Positions 1 through 6,872 of a stretch of DNA of 19,006 bases are shown in pieces. Every line of letters starts with the position of its first letter. Positions within the stretch are counted from its first letter, which is position 1. The stretch covers positions 1 through 19,006 of the forward strand of contig CAMWTD010000014.1 of assembly GCA_947177085.1 (NCBI GenBank), written 5' to 3'. This stretch comes from an uncultured Desulfovibrio sp. Lineage in GTDB: Bacteria > Desulfobacterota > Desulfovibrionia > Desulfovibrionales > Desulfovibrionaceae. The notes beneath the pieces are model-generated. The model was not told the origin of the DNA and made no database searches. It worked only from the letters and a program-made list of their open reading frames with translations. The translations under genes were made by a program, and so were the position numbers.

Positions 1-440
1 ACCAGTTGGACACCATTGTCAGCGCCTATGGCTGGGGCTGGCATGTGGAGGCCGGCGGCCAGGTGCTGCGCATGACCCTGCGCGGGGTGTTCGAGCGCTT
101 CCCGGGCCTCAAGGTCATCTCCGGCCATTGGGGGGAAGTGCTGCCCTATTACCTCACGCGCCTCGACCAGATGCTTTCGCCCGCGGTCACGGGCCTTTCG
201 CAAACAATTTCATCCTATTACAAGAACCATGTCTGGATCACGCCGAGCGGCGTCTGGGATTATGACTGCCTTGAATATTGCCTGAAAAAGGTGGGCATCG
301 GCCACATGCTCTATTCCACGGATTTCCCCTACCTGCCGGAAACGGGCGCACGCGCTTTCCTCGAGGATGCGCCGCTCACTGCGGAGGAGAAGCTCAAGTT
401 TGGCAGCGTCAATGCGGAGAAGCTGCTGCATATCAGTTGA
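1..440 (+). CDS. Amidohydrolase-2 family (TIM-barrel) protein, C-terminal part
   Basis: The 5' end is cut by the window edge; the frame is open from base 3, and about 146 residues remain. The sequence resembles the C-terminal half of amidohydrolase_2 proteins (ACMSD / gamma-resorcylate decarboxylase-like metal-dependent hydrolases or decarboxylases). Visible hallmarks are a GVFERFPGLKVISGHWGE stretch, in which the His follows a beta strand, a later YSTDFPY motif whose Asp is the usual active-site acid, and a terminal helix ending NAEKLL. Members act on small carboxylated or cyclic substrates in the cytoplasm, and the substrate cannot be told from this fragment. A strong hairpin follows about 17 bases after the stop, so this is the end of its transcription unit and it is unlikely to be co-transcribed with glpK. 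Family assignment is good; the exact reaction is unknown. Confidence 0.8.
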   Translation, partial: QLDTIVSAYGWGWHVEAGGQVLRMTLRGVFERFPGLKVISGHWGEVLPYYLTRLDQMLSPAVTGLSQTISSYYKNHVWITPSGVWDYDCLEYCLKKVGIGHMLYSTDFPYLPETGARAFLEDAPLTAEEKLKFGSVNAEKLLHIS

Positions 441-457
441 CGCGGCCAACGGCGTCC

Positions 458-501
458 GCGGCGGGGTTCTTCCCCGCCGCTGAGGGTCCCCCTGTCTTTT
501 T
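458..501 (+). terminator. Probable terminator after the amidohydrolase gene
   Basis: A perfect 9-bp GC stem (458-466 with 472-480) has a 5-base TTCTT loop. The T-run (CTTTTT) lies about 15 bases beyond the stem, so the spacing is looser than in a textbook intrinsic terminator. A second hairpin directly downstream may finish the job. Confidence 0.6.
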
Positions 502-504
502 CCG

Positions 505-533
505 CCTTTCCCCCGGAAAGGGGGGTCATTTTT
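505..533 (+). terminator. Second hairpin, possible tandem terminator before glpK
   Basis: CCTTTCC (505-511) pairs with GGAAAGG (515-521) across a 3-base loop. A G-run and then a T-rich stretch ending at 533 follow. An alternative C-run/G-run pairing is also possible. It could act as a backup terminator for the upstream gene or lie in the glpK leader region. I see no convincing -35/-10 pair for glpK between here and its start. Confidence 0.4.
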
Positions 534-632
534 CTGGTCATGCGGCCTTTTTTACGATAGGTGGAAAGGAAAGGGGCGCGACAAGCCCGCACCGTTTTTG
601 TATCCCACCATATCGAGCCGCAAGGAGGGCCC

Positions 633-2132
633 ATGAGTTCACGCAAGTACATCTTGGCACTGGATCAGGGTACAAGCAGCTCCCGAGCCTTGGTTTTCGA
701 CAAGGGAGGCAATATCTGCTCCACGGCGCAGCGGGAATTTCCGCAGATATTCCCCCGCTCCGGCTGGGTGGAGCATGACCCGCACCAGATCTGGGCCTCG
801 CAGGCCTCCGTGGTGGCCGAGGCCATTTCCACCATCGGCATCAACGGCCACGACATCGCGGGCATCGGCATCACCAACCAGCGCGAGACCACCATCGTCT
901 GGGACAAGGAGACCGAGGAGCCGGTCTACAACGCCATCGTCTGGCAGGACCGCCGCACCGCCGATTATTGCGACCACCTGCGCGAGGAAGGCAAGGTGGA
1001 CTTCATCCGCGACAAGACGGGCCTCATCCTCGACGCCTATTTCAGCGCCACCAAGGTCAAGTGGATCCTCGACAATGTGCCGGGCGCCCGGCGCCGCGCC
1101 GAGGAGGGCAAATTGCTCTTCGGCACCGTGGATTCCTGGCTCGTGTGGCGGCTCACCCGCGGCGAGGTGCATGTGACCGACGTGAGCAACGCCTCGCGCA
1201 CCATGCTCTACAATATCCACACGCTGGACTGGGATCAGGAGCTGCTCGACCTCTTCGACATCCCGCGCTCCATGATGCCGGACGTGCGCTCGAGCAGCGA
1301 GGTCTACGGCCACACCACCACCACGCTCTTCGCGCACAAGCTGCCCATCTCGGGCATGGCGGGCGACCAGCAGGCCGCGCTTTTCGGGCAGATGTGCATC
1401 GAGCCCGGCTCGGTGAAAAACACCTATGGCACGGGCTGCTTCCTGCTCATGAACAGCGGCGACAAGCCCATCCGCTCGGAAAACGACCTGCTTACCACCA
1501 TCGCCTGGAAGATCGGCGACAAGGTCACCTACGCCCTTGAGGGCTCCATTTTCGTTGGCGGCTCGGTGGTACAGTGGCTGCGCGACGGGCTCAAGTGCAT
1601 CCGCAGTTCGGAGGAGGTGGAGGAACTGGCGGCCTCCGTGCCGGATACGGACGGCGTGTACTTCGTGCCGGCCCTCACCGGCCTTGGCGCCCCCTGGTGG
1701 GACCAGTACGCCCGCGGCTCCATCTCCGGCATCACCCGCGGAACCACCACGGCGCACATCGCCCGCGCGGCGCTGGAGGGCATCGCCTTCCAGACCTATG
1801 ACATCGTGCGCGCCATGGAGCGCGATTCCGGCCTTTCCCTCGCCAACCTCAAGGTGGACGGCGGGGCCTCGCGCAACAACCTGCTCATGCAGTTCCAGAG
1901 CGACATCCTCGCCTGCGAGGTGCTGCGCCCGCGCATCACCGAAACCACGGCCCTCGGCGCGGCCTACCTGGCCGGCCTTGCCGTGGGCTTCTGGGAAAGC
2001 ATCGGCGAGATCCAGTCCCAGTGGCAGGTGGAGCGCGCCTTCACCCCCTTTGGCGACACCGCCCGGGTGGCAAAGCAGATCGAGGGCTGGCACAAGGCCG
2101 TGGAGGCGGTCATCTGCCAGTATCCAAAGTAG
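633..2132 (+). CDS. glpK: Glycerol kinase
   Basis: This enzyme phosphorylates glycerol with ATP to glycerol 3-phosphate in the cytoplasm, trapping glycerol that enters through GlpF. The product is 499 residues, close to the E. coli enzyme (about 502). FGGY-kinase features are clear: the N-terminal phosphate-binding DQGTSSSR (11-18), the glycerol-contacting TNQRETT (81-87), the catalytic Asp in GMAGDQQAALFGQ (about D245), the YGTG turn (265-268), and a C-terminal DGGASRNNLLMQ motif. The start at 633 is chosen because AAGGAGG lies just 4 bases upstream and the protein then begins MSSRKYILALDQG, as usual for the family; the open frame extends upstream but with no family similarity. glpF follows 111 bases later, so the two probably form a glycerol-uptake unit. 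Confidence 0.97.
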   Translation: MSSRKYILALDQGTSSSRALVFDKGGNICSTAQREFPQIFPRSGWVEHDPHQIWASQASVVAEAISTIGINGHDIAGIGITNQRETTIVWDKETEEPVYNAIVWQDRRTADYCDHLREEGKVDFIRDKTGLILDAYFSATKVKWILDNVPGARRRAEEGKLLFGTVDSWLVWRLTRGEVHVTDVSNASRTMLYNIHTLDWDQELLDLFDIPRSMMPDVRSSSEVYGHTTTTLFAHKLPISGMAGDQQAALFGQMCIEPGSVKNTYGTGCFLLMNSGDKPIRSENDLLTTIAWKIGDKVTYALEGSIFVGGSVVQWLRDGLKCIRSSEEVEELAASVPDTDGVYFVPALTGLGAPWWDQYARGSISGITRGTTTAHIARAALEGIAFQTYDIVRAMERDSGLSLANLKVDGGASRNNLLMQFQSDILACEVLRPRITETTALGAAYLAGLAVGFWESIGEIQSQWQVERAFTPFGDTARVAKQIEGWHKAVEAVICQYPK

Positions 2133-2160
2133 GGGGACCGCCGCTTTTTTGCAACACAGA

Positions 2161-2199
2161 CCGGCGCATGGCGGCGGCCCGCTTGAGCCGCCGCGCCGG
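2161..2199 (+). other. Strong GC hairpin between glpK and glpF
   Basis: GCGGCGGC (2171-2178) pairs perfectly with GCCGCCGC (2187-2194) over an 8-base loop. CCGGC (2161-2165) can extend it with GCCGG (2195-2199), leaving a 5-base bulge. No T-run follows, so it is not a standard terminator. It is more likely an mRNA stabilising or processing element that sets the ratio of kinase to facilitator. Confidence 0.5.
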
Positions 2200-2243
2200 G
2201 GAAAAACCAGGCACATATCCGACGCGAAAACAAGGAGCGCGCT

Positions 2244-2987
2244 ATGGAAACCAGCCTGTTCGTGAAATGCATTTTGGAGCTTCTCGGCACCTTCGTCATG
2301 ATCCTCCTCGGCTGCGGCGTGGTGGCCTGCTGTAATCTCCAGGGGTCCAAGGGCCTGGGCGGCGGCTGGGTGGTCATCACCCTCGCGTGGGGTCTCGCGG
2401 TCATGTGCGGCGTGCTCATCGCCGGGCCCTATTCCGGGGCGCACCTCAACCCGGCGGTCAGCATCGGCCTTGCCGCGGCGGGCAAGTTCCCCTGGGCCTT
2501 CGTGATTCCGTTCATCATCGCCCAGATGCTCGGGGCCTTCCTTGGGGCCGTGGCCGTCTATGTGTTCTACAAGGACCACTTTGACGCCACCGAGGACAAG
2601 CCCACCAAGCTGGCCGTCTTTTCCACCATCCCGGCCATCCGCAACTTTCGGCGCAATCTTGTATGTGAAATACTGGGCACCTTCGTGCTCGTGCTCGTCA
2701 TCCTTTACATGAGCGAGACGGGCAACACCGCCGAGGTGGGCCTCGGCAGCATCGGCGCCATCCCGGTGGCCTTTCTCGTGGTCGTCATCGGCATGTCCCT
2801 CGGCGGGACGACAGGCTATGCCATCAATCCCGCGCGCGACATGGGGCCGCGCCTCGCCCATGCGGCGCTGCCCATCAAGGACAAGGGCAGCAACGACTGG
2901 GAATACAGTTGGATCCCCATTGTCGGGCCCATTCTCGGGGCCGTGACCGCGGCCATCGTCTTTGCCGTGGTCAAGAGCATGATGTAA
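2244..2987 (+). CDS. glpF: Glycerol uptake facilitator (aquaglyceroporin)
   Basis: This inner-membrane MIP-family channel lets glycerol and similar small polyols diffuse into the cell, where GlpK phosphorylates them. The 247-residue protein shows the two half-membrane NPA loops, HLNPAVS (N69) and INPARD (N195). The Asp at 199 after the second NPA is typical of glycerol-conducting members. Six hydrophobic segments can be followed. In the selectivity filter the Trp of LAWG (W49) and the Arg of NPAR (R198) are kept, but the position matching Phe200 of E. coli GlpF is Tyr192. An AGGAG ribosome site precedes the ATG. It lies downstream of glpK on the same strand and ends at a strong terminator. 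Confidence 0.95.
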   Translation: METSLFVKCILELLGTFVMILLGCGVVACCNLQGSKGLGGGWVVITLAWGLAVMCGVLIAGPYSGAHLNPAVSIGLAAAGKFPWAFVIPFIIAQMLGAFLGAVAVYVFYKDHFDATEDKPTKLAVFSTIPAIRNFRRNLVCEILGTFVLVLVILYMSETGNTAEVGLGSIGAIPVAFLVVVIGMSLGGTTGYAINPARDMGPRLAHAALPIKDKGSNDWEYSWIPIVGPILGAVTAAIVFAVVKSMM

Positions 2988-3009
2988 GCCCGGGCCTGCG
3001 GTCAAAAGC

Positions 3010-3054
3010 AAAGGCTGTCCACTCCCTCGCGGGGATGGACAGCCTTTCGTTTTA
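3010..3054. terminator. Bidirectional terminator between glpF and gdhA
   Basis: A perfect 12-bp inverted repeat (3010-3021 with 3036-3047) is flanked by a T-rich tail on the plus strand (CGTTTTATCT). On the minus strand the tail reads TTTGCTTTTG. It sits between the convergent glpF and gdhA and can end both transcripts. Confidence 0.9.
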
Positions 3055-3090
3055 TCTATGACGTGGACGTCAGGGGGAAGCCGCCGGCCC

Positions 3091-4440
3091 CTAAATCCCC
3101 TGGGCGATCATGGCGTCGGCCACCTTGCGGAAGCCCGCGATGTTGGCGCCCATGACGAGGTTGCCGGGGTCGCCAAATTCCTTGGCGGTATCCGCGGCGT
3201 TCTTGTAGATGTTGTCCATGATGCGGTGCAGCTTCTCGTCCACCGTGGCGAAGTCCCAGCTCTGCATGCTGGCGTTCTGGGCCATTTCAAGCTGGCTCGT
3301 GGCCACGCCGCCCGCATTGGCGGCCTTGGCGGGCCCGTAGGCGATGCCCGCCTTCACGAAGGCATGAACCGCATCCAGCGTGGAGGGCATGTTGGCCCCT
3401 TCGGCAACGCACTTGCAGCCATTCTTGAGCAGGGTCTCGGCATCGGCGAGATTGAGCTCGTTCTGCGTGGCGCAGGGGAAGGCCGCGAAGCAGGGCACTG
3501 TCCACACGCCGTTGTGGCCCTTGGGATAATCGGCCACGGCCGTGTACTTGGCCGAGGGCACGAGCTCCGCATAGCGCGTGAGGGAGGCGCGCTCCACTTC
3601 CTTGACCTGCTGCAGCACATCCACTCGGATGCCCGAGGGATCATGGATCATGCCGCGAGAATCGGACACGGTGACAGGCTTCGCGCCGATCTGCTGGAGC
3701 TTCTGGCAGCAGTAGATGGCTACGTTGCCCGCGCCGGAGACCGCGCATTCCTTGCCTTCCAGCGTTTCGTTACGGGCCTTGAGCATGGCCTGCGCGAAGT
3801 AGACCACGCCGTAGCCCGTGGCCTCGGTGCGTGCGAGCGAGCCGCCGAAGAGCAGGTTCTTGCCCGTGAGCACGCCCTCATAGCTCTTGGTGAGGCGCTT
3901 GTACTGGCCGAAGAGGAAGCCGATCTCGCGGCCGCCCACGCCGATGTCGCCCGCGGGCACGTCAATGGTGGCCCCGATGTGGCGGAAGAGCTCGGTCATG
4001 AAGGCGTTGCAGAAGCGCATGACTTCCATGTCCGACTTCCCCTTGGGGTCAAAGTCCGAGCCGCCCTTGGCGCCGCCGATGGCGAGGCCGGTGAGGGAAT
4101 TCTTGAAGATTTGCTCGAACCCGAGGAACTTGAGGATGCCGAGATTAACGCTCGGGTGGAGGCGGAGGCCCCCCTTGTAGGGGCCGATGGCCGAATTGTA
4201 CTGGACGCGGTAGCCGCGGTTGACCTGGATTTCGCCCTTGTCGTCCACCCAGTCCACCCGGAAGGCGACGATGCGCTCGGGCTCGGTGATGCGCTCAAGG
4301 ATGCGGTTTTTCTCGTATTTGTCATTCCTCTCCAGAATGGGCGTCAGGCTCTGCAAAACTTCCTGCACGGCCTGAAGGAAGACGGGCTCGCAACTGTAGC
4401 GTTCCTTCAGGTTGTCCATCACGCGCTGCACATAGCTCAT
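3091..4440 (-). CDS. gdhA: NADP-type glutamate dehydrogenase
   Basis: This enzyme converts 2-oxoglutarate, ammonium and a reduced nicotinamide cofactor (probably NADPH) to glutamate in the cytoplasm, assimilating ammonia. The 449 residues match the bacterial hexameric class (E. coli about 447). Seen in order: a substrate-binding region with YKGGLRLHPSVN, the catalytic lysine in GGAKGGSDFDPKG (K125), the catalytic Asp in PAGDIGVGGRE (D165), the nucleotide-binding SGAGNV (235-240), and VSDSRG after the second strand. The lack of an acidic residue directly at that strand end fits NADP use, though this is inference. An AAAGGAG ribosome site lies about 7 bases before the ATG. The gene faces glpF and has its own likely promoter upstream. 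Confidence 0.96.
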   Translation of the reverse strand: MSYVQRVMDNLKERYSCEPVFLQAVQEVLQSLTPILERNDKYEKNRILERITEPERIVAFRVDWVDDKGEIQVNRGYRVQYNSAIGPYKGGLRLHPSVNLGILKFLGFEQIFKNSLTGLAIGGAKGGSDFDPKGKSDMEVMRFCNAFMTELFRHIGATIDVPAGDIGVGGREIGFLFGQYKRLTKSYEGVLTGKNLLFGGSLARTEATGYGVVYFAQAMLKARNETLEGKECAVSGAGNVAIYCCQKLQQIGAKPVTVSDSRGMIHDPSGIRVDVLQQVKEVERASLTRYAELVPSAKYTAVADYPKGHNGVWTVPCFAAFPCATQNELNLADAETLLKNGCKCVAEGANMPSTLDAVHAFVKAGIAYGPAKAANAGGVATSQLEMAQNASMQSWDFATVDEKLHRIMDNIYKNAADTAKEFGDPGNLVMGANIAGFRKVADAMIAQGI

Positions 4441-4459
4441 TGGGTCAGCTCCTTTGCTC

Positions 4460-4475
4460 GGGCGTCTTGACGCCC
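4460..4475 (-). promoter_or_regulatory. Inverted repeat in the gdhA leader
   Basis: Seven bases (GGGCGTC) are repeated inverted around a TT centre, 20 to 35 bases upstream of the gdhA start codon. It could be an operator, or a short mRNA hairpin just upstream of the ribosome site. No T-run follows in the direction of gdhA, so it is not a terminator. Confidence 0.4.
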
Positions 4476-4496
4476 CGGTTCACGAATCCGGGAAAT

Positions 4497-4525
4497 TTCT
4501 TAGCCGCAAAGCGCCGCGCTGGCAA
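4497..4525 (-). promoter_or_regulatory. Possible sigma70-type promoter for gdhA
   Basis: Read on the minus strand, TTGCCA (4525-4520) is followed after 17 bases by TAAGAA (4502-4497). The -35 matches 5 of 6 consensus bases and the -10 only 3 of 6. Its position, about 60 bases upstream of gdhA and downstream of the DUF3179 stop, is sensible. Confidence 0.35.
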
Positions 4526-4561
4526 GCGGGCGCAAGGGACTTGCGGGGCCGCGCCGCCCTC

Positions 4562-5806
4562 TCAGAGGGCCGGCTCCCAACGCGGGCCGCCGGGCAGGCT
4601 CTGCTCCCCTGCGCCGTCCCTGGGCGTCTCGGGGACGTCGCCCACGCCCGGCGCATCGGTCGAGAGCAGGTGCGCAGGCACTTCGCCGGGCCCGGGGATG
4701 ACCAGTGTCTCGGGGTTGAGGCTGTACCACGCGAACCACATGGAATAGACCCCGAAAAACTCCTTCATGGAGGCCCCGCGCATGTTGCCCTCCGTGGCCT
4801 TGCCCGTGGCCGCATCCCAGACGCTCTTGGTATTGATGTCCACGAGACGCCCGTCTTGCATCACAAAGAGGAAGGGCTCCGCCCAGACCTGGCGGCTGTA
4901 GATGCGCACCACGTCGAGCCTCTTGTCATGCACGGCCAAAAGCGGCGCGGGCCCGAGGAAAAAATTCACCGCGCCCTTTTTTTTCACATAGGCGATGTCA
5001 ACCGCCAGGAGAAAGTGGTCGTATTCCAGGCAGAGCATGGGCGTCTTGCGATGGAAGCGGCGGTCCATCCACCGGGGCTGGTAGGCCAGGGTGTCGTTGT
5101 CGTAATAGGTGTCCTTCTTGAGGTAGCTGCCATAGGGGTCGCGCCCGTAGGGGCGCCTGCCGCGCGGCTTGGCGAGCACCCGCGCCTCCGGGAAGACGCT
5201 GCTCGCCGCGCCCCAGGTGGTCCAGAACACGGGCACGGTGGGCATCCCGCGCCCAAGCAGCGGCCCCTCGAAGGCCATGCCCATTTCCTGCAGCCAGAGG
5301 CTGCCAGAATTGCGGTCGGTGAGCACGCTGTTGCCGTCATAAAGAAAGCCGGCCGTGCCGCCCGTGCCGCTGTGGCTTTCCACGTCGAAGATGAGGTTGA
5401 GCCCCTGCATGGAGGCGTCGTATGCCATGAGCGTGCCCGTGATGGGGCAATAGGTGATGGCGTACGCGTAGTCGTTGATGAGCTCGTTGACCACCTGATG
5501 CCAGACCATATAGCGCTGCGGATAGATGCGCGGGCCTTCCGGCAGCATGACCACGAAGGCCGGCTCGCCGCGCGTCATCTTGAGGTCGGCTTCGGAAACG
5601 CTCTCATAGCGGGGCCGATAGAGCGCGGTGATGGTCCCGGGCATGGGCACGTCAACGAGATAGCGGGTGATGTCGGCAAGCTGCTCCAGGTTCTGCGGCC
5701 GCGCCTCGGGGCTGCGTGCGCCGCAAAGCACGAGGGCCGCCAGCAGGGCCAGCACCGGGGGCAGCGAGGAGAGCAGCCGGGCCCACCCCGGCATGGCGCG
5801 CCGCAT
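4562..5806 (-). CDS. DUF3179 domain protein, probably exported or membrane-anchored
   Basis: The 414-residue product has the marks of DUF3179, a family of unknown biochemical role: TYCPITGT (118-125), a DRNSGSLW block (164-171), TTWG (196-199) and YGRDPYGSY (220-228). The N-terminus (about 12-30) is a hydrophobic helix after several Arg residues, so the protein is likely secreted or anchored by its signal sequence. A Cys at 28 lies in a poor lipobox (LVLC), so a lipoprotein is less likely. The ATG at 5806 is chosen because its A is the last base of the upstream reductase stop (TGATG), pointing to translational coupling, and because the hydrophobic segment starts right after it. The frame is open further upstream but overlaps rfbD. 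The last 40 residues are Pro/Gly-rich and look disordered. Confidence 0.85.
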   Translation of the reverse strand: MRRAMPGWARLLSSLPPVLALLAALVLCGARSPEARPQNLEQLADITRYLVDVPMPGTITALYRPRYESVSEADLKMTRGEPAFVVMLPEGPRIYPQRYMVWHQVVNELINDYAYAITYCPITGTLMAYDASMQGLNLIFDVESHSGTGGTAGFLYDGNSVLTDRNSGSLWLQEMGMAFEGPLLGRGMPTVPVFWTTWGAASSVFPEARVLAKPRGRRPYGRDPYGSYLKKDTYYDNDTLAYQPRWMDRRFHRKTPMLCLEYDHFLLAVDIAYVKKKGAVNFFLGPAPLLAVHDKRLDVVRIYSRQVWAEPFLFVMQDGRLVDINTKSVWDAATGKATEGNMRGASMKEFFGVYSMWFAWYSLNPETLVIPGPGEVPAHLLSTDAPGVGDVPETPRDGAGEQSLPGGPRWEPAL

Positions 5807-6687
5807 CAGTGTCCCCGGCCGCCCTCGGCGGCGGTGTATTCCCGGAAAAGGTATTCCCGGAGCGCCTGCGGCCAGGGCCGGGGCTTTTCGCCCAGAAATT
5901 CCGCGAGCTTGCTGTTGTCCAGCGCGGAATTGGCGGGCCGCTCGGCCGCCTGCGGCCAGTCGGAGCCGGGGATGGGCTCCACCCGGCAGGGCCCGGAGGT
6001 GAGGGCGATGGCTTCGCTCGCGAGCTCGCACCAGCTCGCCACGCCGCTGTTGACCGCGTGCCAGATGCCCGTGGCGCGGGCGCGCGCCAGTTTTTCCGCC
6101 CACCGGGCGAGGTCCAGCGTATAGGTGGGCGAGCCGATCTGGTCATGCACCACGCTCACGGCATCCCGCTTGCGGCAGGCATTAAGGATGACGTCCACGA
6201 AGTTGGAACGGCCCGGCCCGAACAGCCATGCCGTGCGCAGGACGCAGCTCCTCTCCGGAAGGGCGCGGAGCACCGCTTCCTCGCCCGCGAGCTTGGTGCG
6301 GCCATACACGCTCACGGGATGCGGCGTGTCCGTTTCGCGCCAGGGGCCGTCGTGGGGGCCGGAAAAGACAAAGTCCGTGCTGAAGTGGACGAGATGCCCG
6401 CGCCCGAGCGCGGCCAGCGTGCGGGCCAGGGCGTCCGGCAGGGTGCGATTGGCGAGCAGGGCCTCCTCGGGGTGTTCCTCGGCGGCGTCCACGCGCGTCC
6501 AGCCGAGGGCGTTGAACACCACGTCGGCTTCCGTCTCCTCAAGAAGGCCGCGCAGGAAGTCCATGTCCAGCAGGTTGCCGTCCGTGCGGCTGAAGATGCG
6601 CGTTTCCCAGCCGGCCGGGGCCAGCGTCCGCGCCAGCGCCTGTCCCACAAGGCCGGTGGCTCCCCCGAGAACCAATGCTTTCGCCAT
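5806..6687 (-). CDS. rfbD: dTDP-4-dehydrorhamnose reductase family protein (RmlD/RfbD-like)
   Basis: RmlD-type short-chain reductases use NAD(P)H to reduce dTDP-4-keto-L-rhamnose, the last step to dTDP-L-rhamnose for surface polysaccharide. The 293-residue protein has the Rossmann GGATGLVGQAL (8-18), the STDFVF strand (103-108), the SDR pair YxxxK in YGRTK (Y128, K132), the DQIGSPTYT block (182-190) and the RPANSALDNSKL signature (250-261), all typical of RmlD_sub_bind. An AGGAGGT ribosome site is well placed. No rmlA, rmlB or rmlC is in the window, so the true sugar substrate is open; a related nucleotide-sugar reductase is possible. The stop overlaps the DUF3179 start by one base, so both are probably made together. 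Confidence 0.85.
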   Translation of the reverse strand: MAKALVLGGATGLVGQALARTLAPAGWETRIFSRTDGNLLDMDFLRGLLEETEADVVFNALGWTRVDAAEEHPEEALLANRTLPDALARTLAALGRGHLVHFSTDFVFSGPHDGPWRETDTPHPVSVYGRTKLAGEEAVLRALPERSCVLRTAWLFGPGRSNFVDVILNACRKRDAVSVVHDQIGSPTYTLDLARWAEKLARARATGIWHAVNSGVASWCELASEAIALTSGPCRVEPIPGSDWPQAAERPANSALDNSKLAEFLGEKPRPWPQALREYLFREYTAAEGGRGH

Positions 6688-6745
6688 ACCGGACCTCCTG
6701 CCTTCGCATGGCGGCGTCTCTCACGCCCCTCTCCTGTCTGGCGCG

Positions 6746-6774
6746 ACTCTAGCGCCAAGAAAAAACACGGTCAA
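6746..6774 (-). promoter_or_regulatory. Likely sigma70-type promoter of rfbD-DUF3179, with an overlapping inverted repeat
   Basis: On the minus strand TTGACC (6774-6769) and TAGAGT (6751-6746) are 17 bases apart, which is good spacing. A 6-bp inverted repeat, TGGCGC/GCGCCA (6739-6744 and 6752-6757), brackets the -10 element. That is where a repressor would block the promoter. The predicted leader is about 50 bases. Confidence 0.6.
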
Positions 6775-6776
6775 CA

Positions 6777-6790
6777 GCCTCCCGGGAGGC
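6777..6790. promoter_or_regulatory. Perfect 14-bp palindrome in the rfbD/cbiK divergent region
   Basis: GCCTCCCGGGAGGC is fully self-complementary and lies just upstream of the rfbD -35 element. A dimeric regulator could bind here and affect both divergent units. In a GC-rich genome chance occurrence cannot be excluded. Confidence 0.4.
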
Positions 6791-6835
6791 GTGGCGGACA
6801 GGGGCGCGCCATCCATGGCCCAGCCGGACCGCTGC

Positions 6836-6864
6836 TTGCGGCCCGTGGGCAAGTGACGTACAAA
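6836..6864 (+). promoter_or_regulatory. Weak candidate promoter for cbiK
   Basis: TTGCGG (6836-6841) and TACAAA (6859-6864) are 17 bases apart. If used, transcription would start within a few bases of the ATG at 6873, giving an almost leaderless mRNA. That would fit the lack of a clear Shine-Dalgarno sequence there. Confidence 0.3.
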
Positions 6865-6872
6865 GAAACGGC

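Noticed and set aside
639..3011. A 790-codon open frame antisense to glpK and glpF
   Set aside because: Its translation is low-complexity, rich in His, Gly, Ala, Asp and Glu, with no family features. It is a mirror of the GC-rich third positions of the real genes on the other strand.
3058..4470. A 470-codon open frame antisense to gdhA
   Set aside because: gdhA on the minus strand shows all catalytic motifs, and this frame has none and no ribosome site. It is a composition artefact.
6721..6872. A cobalamin riboswitch upstream of cbiK
   Set aside because: I see no B12-box-like sequence, and the candidate promoter leaves almost no leader.
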